Origin: Candidatus Altimarinota bacterium
Lineage (GTDB): Bacteria > Cyanobacteriota > Cyanobacteriia > Cyanobacteriales > Microcystaceae
DNA: 40,163 nt
Direction of reading: 5' to 3'
Assembly (NCBI GenBank): GCA_012031035.1
Contig: JAAUUT010000043.1
Coordinates: forward strand, 1-40,163
Notes under the pieces: model-generated
Told to the model about the DNA's origin: nothing
Seen by the model: only the letters and a program-made list of their open reading frames with translations
Databases searched by the model: none
Shown: piece after piece, positions 19,480 through 27,748 of the stretch
How positions within the stretch are numbered: position 1 is the first letter of the stretch
Layout: each line of letters starts with the position of its first letter
Translations under genes and position numbers: made by a program

Positions 19480-19507
19480 GACGAAAAGTGCGATCGCATT
19501 TTTCGTC
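19480..19507 (+). terminator. hairpin terminator after RTX gene
   Basis: GACGAAAA (19480-19487) pairs with TTTTCGTC (19500-19507). The loop itself contains the palindrome TGCGATCGCA, which extends the stem. It begins 4 bp after the RTX stop codon, as expected for a transcription terminator; the T-rich arm is inside the stem. Confidence 0.6.
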
Positions 19508-19667
19508 AAAGGAAATGTTTTTGATGAGAAAGCGATCGCATCGAACGATTCGCTATATTGATTTTTATCTAGATTTTTAACAACAAAAATATGGGACAAA
19601 CAAATTTACGAAAACTCCACCGCACGATAGCAAGGCGTATAATAAAAGCATTAACTCTGGATTGTTA

Positions 19668-20315
19668 ATGACGCTACCTACCATTACTCAAGACACGCTC
19701 GATCTGTTTCCTGGGGATGAATTAATTCTGCGCTTTAGAACTTGGCAAGATTACGAAAATTTATTGGTACGCCGCCAAGATAAAGCAGGGTTAAGGATTC
19801 GATATAATGGCACAACTGGGGAAATCAGAATTATGTCGCCACTGCCAGAGCATGGTAAAAATGCAGATATGTTGGCAGATTTGGTGAAGGCATTACTTCG
19901 AGTGCGAGGAAAAGACTGGGAGGCATTTACACCAATTACTTTAAAACGAGCAAATCAACAGGGAGTAGAACCAGATTATTGTTTTTACATTGAAAATCGC
20001 GATCGCATTCTAGGAAAAGAAAGACTCGATCTCAACAACGATCCCCCTCCCGATTTAGTCATAGAAGTCGATTTGACTTCAATTACCAAAGCAGAAGATT
20101 ATCAAGCGATCGCCACTCCCGAACTTTGGATTTACCGTCGAGATAATTTCTTAATTTATCAATTCAACGGACAACAGTATCAAGAATGCCAGACAAGTTA
20201 TCATTTCCCAAACTCGGATGTTAAAAAACTAATTCCACAATACATCGAGCGAGGATGGCAGGTAGGATCGAGTTTAATGCTGCGTGAGTTTGAGCAGTTT
20301 TTAGCAGATTTGTAA
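19668..20315 (+). CDS. Uma2-family (DUF820) putative endonuclease
   Basis: 215 residues of the Uma2/DUF820 family, extremely expanded in cyanobacteria and carrying a PD-(D/E)XK nuclease-like fold. Visible elements are SPLPEHGKNADMLADLVKALL, the acidic strand VEPDYCFYIENRD and DLVIEVDLTS followed by K (ITKAEDYQ), and ATPELWIYR. The activity and biological role of these single-gene families are undetermined; many are probably mobile-element or genome-defence remnants. The ATG at 19668 (MTLPTITQ) is used instead of a TTG two codons upstream. Confidence 0.9.
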   Translation: MTLPTITQDTLDLFPGDELILRFRTWQDYENLLVRRQDKAGLRIRYNGTTGEIRIMSPLPEHGKNADMLADLVKALLRVRGKDWEAFTPITLKRANQQGVEPDYCFYIENRDRILGKERLDLNNDPPPDLVIEVDLTSITKAEDYQAIATPELWIYRRDNFLIYQFNGQQYQECQTSYHFPNSDVKKLIPQYIERGWQVGSSLMLREFEQFLADL

Positions 20316-20408
20316 GATAAAAAACTTGATAATGGCGATTTCGTTCCTTTTTTGTGGCGATCGCTCCAGGAGCGGGATTTAACGATACAGATCAACTAAA
20401 TGAGTGTT

Positions 20409-20600
20409 TTACGCGGCTTTCTTGTCAAAAATATCGGCTAGTCCCTTAAATTGGCTACTCAACCAGTAGGCTTGATTCAATCGACGATTAAGCCGTTTGT
20501 TTCGTCTGCTGTTGGAGGAAGCTAAGCAGATTAGATTAGATAGTTCAACATTATTTTCAACGCTAGGAGTGTTGCTATCGAATTCAGTAGACTTATCCAT
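20409..20600 (-). CDS. possible small hypothetical protein
   Basis: 63 codons from the ATG at 20600, reading MDKSTEFDSNTPSVENNVEL... and ending ADIFDKKAA. Composition (asparagine, serine, a basic middle RRNKRLNRRL) is compatible with a real small soluble protein, but there is no clear Shine-Dalgarno and no family was recognised. It may be a chance open frame. Confidence 0.3.
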   Translation of the reverse strand: MDKSTEFDSNTPSVENNVELSNLICLASSNSRRNKRLNRRLNQAYWLSSQFKGLADIFDKKAA

Positions 20601-20657
20601 TTTTGTGAATGAGAGCAAAATTTATATAGCAATTCTCATACTTATGAGGTACAGAGC

Positions 20658-20683
20658 TAGAGACGCGATATATCGCGTCTTTA
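20658..20683. repeat. interspersed palindrome, TAGAGACGCGATA type
   Basis: TAGAGACGCGATA is followed immediately by TATCGCGTCTTTA, a 26-base palindrome with one mismatched pair. It has the same core as the hairpin at 13103-13130, and is followed by a GAGTTCAGTAATTC stretch also seen beside the other copies. Dispersed intergenic element without coding capacity. Confidence 0.7.
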
Positions 20684-20754
20684 CGGGAGTTCAGTAATTC
20701 AATGTACCTTACTGATTTGAGAAACGCTATAACTTACACAAAAATAGTAAAACG

Positions 20755-20842
20755 GATCTTGGGACAAAATCGGGACAAAATTTTGATGACAAAAACTAAG
20801 AAGCGATCTTCACAGCTAAAGATCTGGATTTGTCACTTTTTT
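20755..20842. promoter_or_regulatory. GTCCC repeats and a GTCAC box upstream of the 98-residue gene
   Basis: On the minus strand GTCCCGATTTT (20776-20766) is followed directly by GTCCCAAGATC (20765-20755), with a GTCAT at about 20790. On the plus strand a single TTTGTCACTTTTTTT lies at 20830-20844, about 45 bp before the next gene. The spacing matches the array at 13809-13874. The main pair points away from the downstream gene, so its target is unclear. Confidence 0.35.
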
Positions 20843-20886
20843 TAATTAATCTTAAATTTATCTTCTATTTTTTGAGTTAATGCCCT

Positions 20887-21183
20887 ATGCTTTCGCAACT
20901 TGTTCGTCCGTTAGTTCATGCCCAAATTCGCCTTTTGGCTAACTCTGGAGTCACTCGCAAAACTTTAATTGAAATAATTGCTCAGTGGCTTGGCTATTTA
21001 GGGGTAAGGGCTGTGGTTACTAATTTAGAGAGTCGTTCTGACCAAATACAAGTTTCTTTAAGTGTTAGTAAACCAGAAGGTTGCGATCGCAACGATTGGC
21101 AGCAAATTATCTGCAATCTTAATAGGGGCGAACGGAATTCTTATCTATCTAATTCTTCAAGAGAGTTAGTTACCAGAAATTAA
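20887..21183 (+). CDS. conserved-looking hypothetical protein
   Basis: 98 residues, family not recognised. It has an amphipathic helical N-terminal half (LVRPLVHAQIRLLANSGVTRKTLIEIIAQWLGYLGVRAVV) and a more polar second half with SKPEGCDRNDWQQIICNLNRG. Regular codon use and the position of the upstream GTCAC box favour a real gene. No signal peptide or membrane segment is evident. Confidence 0.55.
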   Translation: MLSQLVRPLVHAQIRLLANSGVTRKTLIEIIAQWLGYLGVRAVVTNLESRSDQIQVSLSVSKPEGCDRNDWQQIICNLNRGERNSYLSNSSRELVTRN

Positions 21184-21262
21184 CTCTCATCATTGTTCTG
21201 TGGCGATAATTCAAACAGTTTTTAGCAAATTTATTTTTAAAAATTTTACTTGTAGCGATTTT

Positions 21263-21284
21263 GTCCCAAGTTTGTCTCGATCGC
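21263..21284 (+). promoter_or_regulatory. GTCCC/GTCTC repeat pair, 11-bp spacing
   Basis: GTCCCAAGTTT is followed directly by GTCTCGATCGC on the plus strand, about 140 bp upstream of the repeat-containing membrane protein gene at 21425. The first unit is identical to one in the carbonic-anhydrase array (13842-13852). Two units only, so moderate support. Confidence 0.35.
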
Positions 21285-21424
21285 TAGAATATACTGATTG
21301 CATGACACAGTTAATCGGAGCGATCGCACAATCTAAGAGCAATTCGCTCGAACGGCGATCGCTTTTTTGTTGCTATTCCTATTAAAGTCTTTTATGGGAA
21401 AATTTTATGCAAAGAGAGTGAGTG

Positions 21425-22257
21425 ATGAATCGGCAAAACCAACAAGATATTTTTTTTAAAAACAAGAATTTACTCAAAGAAAAAATTCAAGAGAACAATA
21501 AAAAACAAAACTGGTTGAGAGAGCGTAATAGGAATAAATTTGCCTATTTTAAGATAATAACAATTTTCTTAAGCGTGTTTCTGACAATGTTGCTCTCAGC
21601 ATGGTTAGTTGTAGAACAATCGGTTGCATCTAATCCCTTGGCACAAGAAGCAAAAGAGGGATTAATATTAGTGCGACAGGAATCTTCTCAAGAAGAAACA
21701 GCACCAGAAAAATCTTCTCAAGAAGAACAGCACCAGAAAAATCTTCTCAAGAAGAAGCAGCACCAGAAGAATCTTCTCAAGAAGAAGCAGCACCAGAAGA
21801 ATCTTCTCAAGAAGAAACACCATCAGAAAAATCTCCTCAAGAAGAAGCACAACCCGAACAGAAATTGTCGTTAGAAGAGACGAGGAAATCTCTTGAAGAG
21901 GAAATTCATGAAAGATATGAAGAATGGGAGTCTCAAAGAACGGGGAGCGAAATCTCTCACAACCTTTCTGCGATCTCGACAATTATTATGACAGTGTTGA
22001 TTGCCCTGTTAGGTACTGGACTAGTTGCACTTCCTCACCGAAGGTTAATTATTATCATTCTTGCTATTCTCACAGTTCTCATTCAATTTAATATCAACAT
22101 ATTTATGTTAGAAAAAAGTCTTGGAGGATACCAAATTTTGGAGGAACAAGGCTTGACTTTAAAAAATAAGTTGAAAACGGCAAGTACGGATGAAGAGTTA
22201 ACAGAAGTTCGAGAACAGTTTCAAGAATTAGTCATAGAATCAATCAATATTGAATAA
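21425..22257 (+). CDS. membrane protein with SSQEEAAPEE decapeptide repeats, one apparent frameshift
   Basis: 277 residues if one base is restored. A charged N-terminus is followed by a membrane segment (IITIFLSVFLTMLLSAWLVV), then about six copies of an acidic decapeptide SSQEE(A/T)APE(E/K) encoded by a 30-bp tandem repeat (about 21681-21850). After that comes a coiled, charged stretch (LEETRKSLEEEIHERYEEW), two more hydrophobic segments (IIMTVLIALLGTGLVAL and LIIIILAILTVLIQFNINIF) and a helical tail. In the second repeat one base is missing near 21722-21729, which turns the rest into KKKQHQKNLL. Slippage in the repeat or read error would both explain it. Function unknown; the acidic repeat is probably an extended spacer or surface stalk. 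Confidence 0.7.
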
Positions 22258-22269
22258 AAGCGCTCGCAA

Positions 22270-23246
22270 TTATTTTGTTGACGAATCGAGTGCAAAGCTT
22301 TCTTGACTATAAATTTGTAGTGCTACGTCTTTAACCACTTCAAAAATTGCTTTGCGTTCTTCTATTGAAAGCGAGTCTCGTTGTGTTTTAAATATATCCG
22401 CACTATTTCTTTTAAAATCTTGAACGATATTTTTCTAGCTTGAGCAGAACGATTACCTTGAGTAAGTTTGAGAATTTTTTGTTCGACCGATACCGACCAA
22501 GGTAATTCTAAATTCTTGTAAAGACGCTTATACAATAAGACGGGATTTTCGCTTAATTCTTCGAGAGTTATTATTTGCCAGTCGGGGTATTTTTTGCTTT
22601 GTGCAAGCAATACTTTATGTACGACGCGCCAATAAGCCGCCGCACCCAATATTGGGTCAGACCAATCTTTTTCAAAAAAATCTGGTTCGTCAGAGAAATA
22701 ATCTTCAATTAATTGCGATCGCCCGTTAATATCGTAAGGATTTAGCCACCAATTTACCCGTTTAAGGCTAGCAATTAAAGAGGTAGGATGTTTGATAACA
22801 ATAACTGGTTTTACTCGAAAGTTAATATATAAGTATTCGGTTAACAAATTCGCGATCGGATCTTTAATAATTGCTGTTTGATGGAAAGGATTAGTTTTAG
22901 CCAGTCGCAAATAAAAAGGCCCTCGACTTCCGACAAGACTTTTAACAATTTTTCTAGACCAAGGATCGCTATCGGGATACCAACTTCTAAGCGTTAGATT
23001 GTAATTAAAAATAGTTTTGGTAAGGTGATGGTAATGCTGTATCTCCTCGATATTTAAACCCGGTCGCATATAGCAATACCAGCGATCGATCCCAGGCATT
23101 CCGCACAGAGGATTAAAAGGTTCGTGGATATAATCTACTGACAGAGGTAAACTCAATACTTTGCCTACAAAGGTCGTACCACTGCGAATAACTCCTGTAA
23201 CAAATATCCAGTTCTCGATCTTATCGATGGCAATTTTCAACATCAT
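22270..23246 (-). CDS. sulfotransferase family protein, C-terminus frameshifted
   Basis: The N-terminal P-loop-like PAPS 5'-phosphosulfate binding motif (IFVTGVIRSGTTFVGKVLSL) and the later VIVIKHPTSLIASLKRV, which fits the 3'-phosphate binding site, identify a sulfotransferase or sulfotransferase-like protein. The uninterrupted frame stops at 22362. Adding one A in the A5 run at 22430-22434 continues into VQDFKRNSADIFKTQRDSLS...EVVKDVALQIYSQES, a plausible native C-terminus ending at 22270, total 325 residues. Start set at ATG 23246 (MMLKIAIDKIENW); a TTG at 23300 would add a hydrophobic leader. Likely substrate is an extracellular glycan, consistent with nearby polysaccharide genes (inference). 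Confidence 0.82.
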
Positions 23247-23802
23247 TTTTGCAGAGATTAACAAGCAACTTAAAGTAAAAAAAACGATACTTGCAAACAA
23301 TAGTTTATATAATGTTACAAAACTTAACTCAAATTCAATTGCTTATCTGACTTACATTTTCCTCTGTAAGTTTTGTATTTCTAACATTTAAAAAATGTTA
23401 TACAAGCATTTTAATTTTAAAAGTTTTAAATTCTTAAAAGCAGAACTAATAAGTGTTTTTGAGGCAAAGGATATGCAAACTAGATGCGTAGCCTAAAATA
23501 GCACTTTTATTGATGCAATTCTAATTAAGCATTTATATGGTAAAAAAAGAGTGAGGATTTAATCTCACTTTTAAATACAAAATTTGTTTTTCAATATTAT
23601 GGTAGCACTAGATTTTAGCCAATAAAATCTGTCGATTCGACTTTTTTTAAAGTTTGTCTCAAAGATTTCCTAATTTTTTAGCGATCGCTTCTTCCCCACT
23701 ACTTTTGACTGCATCTACCAATCCTCGATTGAATTGCCCGATCGCTCTGATGTTCCCAACCAACCGCAAAATTTATTAGCATGAGCGTTAGAGTGATAAA
23801 AA
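23247..23802. other. 556-bp AT-rich intergenic region with a possible gene remnant
   Basis: Mostly AT-rich, without promoter arrays or clear hairpins. On the minus strand, 23659 to about 23777 contains an open stretch without a start codon encoding LVGNIRAIGQFNRGLVDAV and then KSSGEEAIAKKLGNL plus stop. It has protein-like composition, so it may be the C-terminal remnant of a lost gene. No family recognised. Confidence 0.3.
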
Positions 23803-24309
23803 ATGAAATCTTTTGCTTGCTTTCTAGAAACGCTCGTCTTCCACACCTGGACGATTCAACTTATTTCAACTCTCCAACCAGAAGGTACTTGCTATCAGTT
23901 TTCTATTCACGAACGAGAAACCAATAAGCAGCAGTACTATAGTCAGAAGTGTTACGCAACGGAGGCAGAAGCTTATCTCGATGCCTATTTTGTCTGTCTC
24001 CGCGCTGTATTAGATCGGGAAAAATGTCCCGCCATAATTGTCGATTTGTCTACTCGCAAGATTTTATCGATCAATCTCCCCGCATTCTGCCTTTTGGGAA
24101 TTGATGCGGTTGGCTTTGAAACCTACGAATTTACTTTCCAAGAGCAACTTCACGAGCAACTGTATCAGGAATTACAACAAACAGGCGAATCTTGCCAACC
24201 GATGGTGCTTAGAGATGCTGATGGAAAATTAATGGAAATTCAAATGAGCGCTCAAATCGTTGCAGAGTTCCCCAAATGGGCGATATTTCGGATAATGGTT
24301 AACTCTTAA
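23803..24309 (+). CDS. PAS-like domain protein, hypothetical
   Basis: 168 residues. The C-terminal ~95 residues have a PAS-like strand-helix pattern (CPAIIVDLSTRKILSINLPA, then CQPMVLRDADGKLMEIQMSA, then WAIFRIMV). The N-terminal part is a small alpha/beta region. There is no output domain, so it could be a stand-alone sensor that partners another protein. It converges on, and overlaps by 11 bp, the minus-strand gene at 24299-24610. The ATG at 23803 has no strong ribosome-binding site. Confidence 0.6.
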   Translation: MKSFACFLETLVFHTWTIQLISTLQPEGTCYQFSIHERETNKQQYYSQKCYATEAEAYLDAYFVCLRAVLDREKCPAIIVDLSTRKILSINLPAFCLLGIDAVGFETYEFTFQEQLHEQLYQELQQTGESCQPMVLRDADGKLMEIQMSAQIVAEFPKWAIFRIMVNS

Positions 24310-24610
24310 CGACGTTTTTCGAGAGGTCGTTCAATAGCAAATCCGTCTGTCCTGCATAGGTTCGATTATAATCAACTTCTGGTAATTGGCTTGCTCTCCA
24401 TCGAATAACCCAACAACACAAATGGCTAAACCTTTCAAGATCCTCATAGCGAACCTCCCGATTTTGCTCGGCTCGTAAAAAAATATCGGCGAAAAGAGCA
24501 GGATCTATGTTGACTCGTTCTATTGCTTCAAGAGGATTACTTTTTTTTAGGGAAGCTCGTAGTAGCAAATGCAAGTTGTGTTTTTGATATTGGTTGAGAG
24601 TAGCATCCAT
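24299..24610 (-). CDS. orphan copy of the C-terminal domain of the neighbouring XRE regulator
   Basis: 103 residues closely paralleling the last ~110 residues of the XRE regulator at 24873-25577. Matching blocks are QKHNLHLLLRASLK, NPLEAIE versus DPLEAME, LFADIFLR, HLCCWVIRW versus HLCHWVIQW, and LPEVDYNRTYAGQTD versus LPEVDPHQTYSGKID. The helix-turn-helix is absent and no remnant of it is seen upstream. It begins at its own ATG (24610) but lacks a clear Shine-Dalgarno. Most likely a partial tandem duplication; it could form inactive mixed dimers with the regulator (inference). Confidence 0.65.
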   Translation of the reverse strand: MDATLNQYQKHNLHLLLRASLKKSNPLEAIERVNIDPALFADIFLRAEQNREVRYEDLERFSHLCCWVIRWRASQLPEVDYNRTYAGQTDLLLNDLSKNVVKS

Positions 24611-24872
24611 CTGTTTTTTTATCTTAATGAGTGCGATTCCAATTCATCGATCGCAAATTAAATAGGTGAAAAGAATCGCTGTGTCAACTCTAGGTTTAAA
24701 TGATGAATGTGAAATAAATTTAAGCTTTGCATTAAGTTAGATGAAAGCAAAATGAGAAGTTTTAATTCAAGCGATCGCCGTCTTAATCTATCTCTACCGT
24801 AAAAGCAAGTTGTCAAAAAAATGATAAGAAAGAGAGCCTTGCCCGAAAAATTCTTAACTCAAAAACTAAATA

Positions 24873-25577
24873 TTAACATTCAGCCAACACTGAAGAAGTC
24901 TCACCCCAAAGAGCGTCAAAGAGTTTGTCTATCTTTCCGCTATAGGTTTGATGGGGGTCAACTTCTGGGAGTCGATCCCCTTGCCATTGAATAACCCAAT
25001 GACACAAATGACTAATTTGTTCTAGTTCCTTGTCGCCAACTTTCCGATTTTTATCATCCCTCAAAAAAATATCTGCGAACAACTCAGGTTCTATCCCCAT
25101 CTGTTCCATTGCTTCAAGGGGATCTTTCTGTTTAAGAGAGGCTCTCAGTAGCAGGTGTAAGTTGTGTTTTTGGCGATCGCTAAGATTATAATCTCTTCTG
25201 TCTTGAAGCTCGGATATCTTATCGATTTTTGACATGAAATAGTCACTTAATTGTTGTCTTTGTTCTGGGGAAAGTTTTGGCAGACAAGCCATAATTATCT
25301 TTAAGGGTTCTGTTGTGGCGATCGCGGACTGAGCATCATTGCCAAATAGAAAAAGAATCAGTTCTTCGTAAGTCCAATCTTTTAGCTGGGCAATGCGTTG
25401 GAGGTTTTTTTCGCTAGGAAGGCGAATTTGCTTTTCCCAATCTTGAATAGAGGTGTACGACGTTCCTAAACGTTTGGCGAATTGACGCTGAGTTTCGCTA
25501 CCTCGTAACTCTCTCAATAATTCAGCTAAATGTTGTTTAACTAACGTATCTTCTGTTGCAATGATAAAAATCGCCAT
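24873..25577 (-). CDS. XRE-family helix-turn-helix regulator with unknown C-terminal domain
   Basis: 234 residues from ATG 25577; a TTG 27 bases upstream is possible. An XRE/Cro helix-turn-helix occupies about residues 15-75 (LAELLRELRGSETQRQFAKR, LGTSYTSIQDWEKQIRLPSE). A linker and coiled part follow, then a C-terminal helical domain beginning NLSDRQKHNLHLLLRASLK that is duplicated downstream at 24299-24610. It is transcribed divergently from the pentapeptide-RTX gene, and the 326-bp gap contains a TTGACAA-N7-TTGTCAA inverted repeat that is a candidate operator. Confidence 0.82.
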   Translation of the reverse strand: MAIFIIATEDTLVKQHLAELLRELRGSETQRQFAKRLGTSYTSIQDWEKQIRLPSEKNLQRIAQLKDWTYEELILFLFGNDAQSAIATTEPLKIIMACLPKLSPEQRQQLSDYFMSKIDKISELQDRRDYNLSDRQKHNLHLLLRASLKQKDPLEAMEQMGIEPELFADIFLRDDKNRKVGDKELEQISHLCHWVIQWQGDRLPEVDPHQTYSGKIDKLFDALWGETSSVLAEC

Positions 25578-25800
25578 TATTGAGTTGCTTGTTACCTCTA
25601 ACAAGCGAGAACTGTAACAAAAGTATTGTATCAGGTCTATTTTAGCAATCTTGTTTAACTAAGTTACGATCGCTATTGAAGAATTATTAACGTATTAGTA
25701 GGGTAATAAACAATATTTTACGATCGCTACAGCAACCAAAGAAACAAATTTTACTATCGTTACCATTGAAAAAAATCTTGGAATAATTTTTTTTAATTAA

Positions 25801-25821
25801 TTGACAAATCTAGCTTGTCAA
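25801..25821. promoter_or_regulatory. TTGACAA-N7-TTGTCAA inverted repeat in divergent promoter region
   Basis: A perfect 7-bp inverted repeat with 7-bp spacer lies in the 326-bp region (25578-25903) between the divergent XRE regulator and pentapeptide-RTX genes. A weaker second copy, TTGACA followed by CTGTCA, lies about 45 bp downstream (25848-25866). This fits a dimeric XRE operator controlling the pentapeptide-RTX gene, possibly with autoregulation. The rest of the gap is AT-rich and non-coding. Confidence 0.4.
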
Positions 25822-25903
25822 TAGTTTAATCAAACTTAAGCAAAATTTGACAAACTTAATCTGTCATTCAAACAACTATATATTTCTTTGGAGTTAAGCA
25901 GTA

Positions 25904-27746
25904 ATGCCAGCAGATTTCAGCAATCAAACTCTGGTCGGACAAGATTTCAGCAATCAGGATCTTACTGATGCTAATTTTCAAATCTAATTTGGTATCCGCT
26001 CCAGGACCGGATGGAGTGCTAGGAACAGCAGATGATGTCCCAACAAAACTCATTAATACAATCTTAGTTAACACCAATTTTCGCGAAGCTATTCTAACCG
26101 ATGTAATTGCTACTGGCGCTAACTTCACCAATGCTGACCTTTCTCTAGCTGTTTTCAATAGTGTTGACCTCAGTGGCGCAAACCTAACCAATGCTATTTT
26201 GAATTCAGCAGATCTAAGTGGCGAACCAGGTAACACTAATAATCTCAGCAACGCCAATCTCACTGGCGCACAAATGATTAGTGCAAATCTCAAAGGAGCA
26301 AACTTTACAGGGGCAAACGCAACTAACGTTAATTTTCAAAGTGCAACTCTCGAAAGCGTCATTTTCATCAACACCAATGCTACAGGTGCTAACTTTACCT
26401 TAACTAACTTTACCGATGCCACTCTGCAAGATTCTATCTTCGATCTAGCCGATTTTAGTGGTGTTTCTCTCACCGATACTCGCCCCCCAAACCCTGGAGA
26501 TCCAGCCAATCTCAGTTTTCGCGGTGCTAATTTAAGTGGCTTTAGTGCAGAAGATGTAGTGCTGTCGGGATCTAATTTTAGTGCCTATGTCGATGCAAAT
26601 GGTGTCGTTACGGTAACTAATTTAAGTGGCGCACTACTGCCTGACACAGATTTAAACGGTTCCGATTTTCGCGGTGCGAATCTAAGCAATGCCATAGCAC
26701 AAGGTTTAGACTTAACTAATGCAAACCTGAGTGCTTTTATTGCTCCTAACGGTACGGTTTTCCAAACCGATCTCGATGGAGCAAATTTCAACAATGCAAA
26801 CTTTACTGATGCTAACCTTAATGGCATTAGTGCAGTAAATACCTTCTTGGAATTTACTAACTTTACCAGAGCTACTTTGATTGATGCTAATCTAGTCGAT
26901 GCTAAGTTAAAAGGGGCAAACTTCACCGATGCCGATGTAACTAATGCAACCCTCACTGGTGCCGATCTAACTTTGGCTAACTTAACTAATGCAGATTTCA
27001 GTCCTACCCAGCTAGGTAGTGCTAACTTAAATGAAGCAGATTTGATCGGTACAATCCTCGTTAATGCAGATCTTAGTAACGTTTCTCTAGAAAAAGCTGA
27101 CTTAGCAGGTGCTAACCTCACGGGAGCAAATCTAAGCGGTATTAACTTCGTCGATGGACAAGCAGTAAATGCTAACTTCACTAATGCCAATCTGACTAAC
27201 GCGACCTTAACCAAAGGCAACTTTAGAAATGCCAACTTCAGGGGAGCCGACCTAACTGGAGCTACCGCAATAGATGCAGTTGCTTTGTCTGTCGGAACTT
27301 CAGGAAACGACACCCTCAATGGAACCTTCGATCCTGTCACTGGGGCTGCTTTAAACGATAACCTCTTTGGCAATCAAGGCAATGACAGCCTCAACGGTGG
27401 TGCAGGTGGTGATTATCTCGATGGCAGTGTTGGTAACGATCGACTATTTGGTGAAGGAGGTAGTGATATCCTCGTTGGTGGTGCAGGGAATGACACCTTG
27501 ACGGGTGGTGCTGGTACTGATACCTTCATCTTCAAATCTGGCTTTGGTGCAGATCGTATTAACGGTTTCGGCAATAATGCAGACAAGATCGACCTGACAG
27601 CATTTGCTACCAACTTTGGAGCTTTGACTGTTACTCAGAGTGGGGCAAACGCCATCGTTTCTGGTGCAGTCTTCGGTACGGGGAATACAATTACCCTGGC
27701 AAGCTTCAGCGCTGGCAACGTTGATACGAGTGATTTCCTGTTCTAA
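25904..27746 (+). CDS. pentapeptide-repeat/RTX fusion protein, one apparent frameshift near N-terminus
   Basis: 613 residues if one base is removed. From ATG 25904 (GGAG 11 bases upstream) the frame reads MPADFSNQTLVGQDFSNQDL and then TDANFQ, and stops just past the AAA at 25980-25982. Dropping one A continues into SNLVSAPGPDGVLGTADDVP and on to the stop. About 440 residues are pentapeptide repeats of the A(N/D)Lxx type, forming a right-handed quadrilateral beta-helix. They are followed by about 150 residues of RTX nonapeptides (LFGNQGNDSLNGGAGGDYLD, LVGGAGNDTLTGGAGTD) and a C-terminus (FGADRINGFGNNADKIDLTA) like that of secreted RTX proteins. The RTX tail suggests type I secretion of the pentapeptide helix; function unknown. 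Confidence 0.83.
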
Positions 27747-27748
27747 TC

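Noticed and set aside
26585-27373. 262-codon minus-strand open frame opposite the pentapeptide-RTX gene
   Set aside because: Repeats keep the opposite strand open by composition; the plus strand has clear pentapeptide periodicity.
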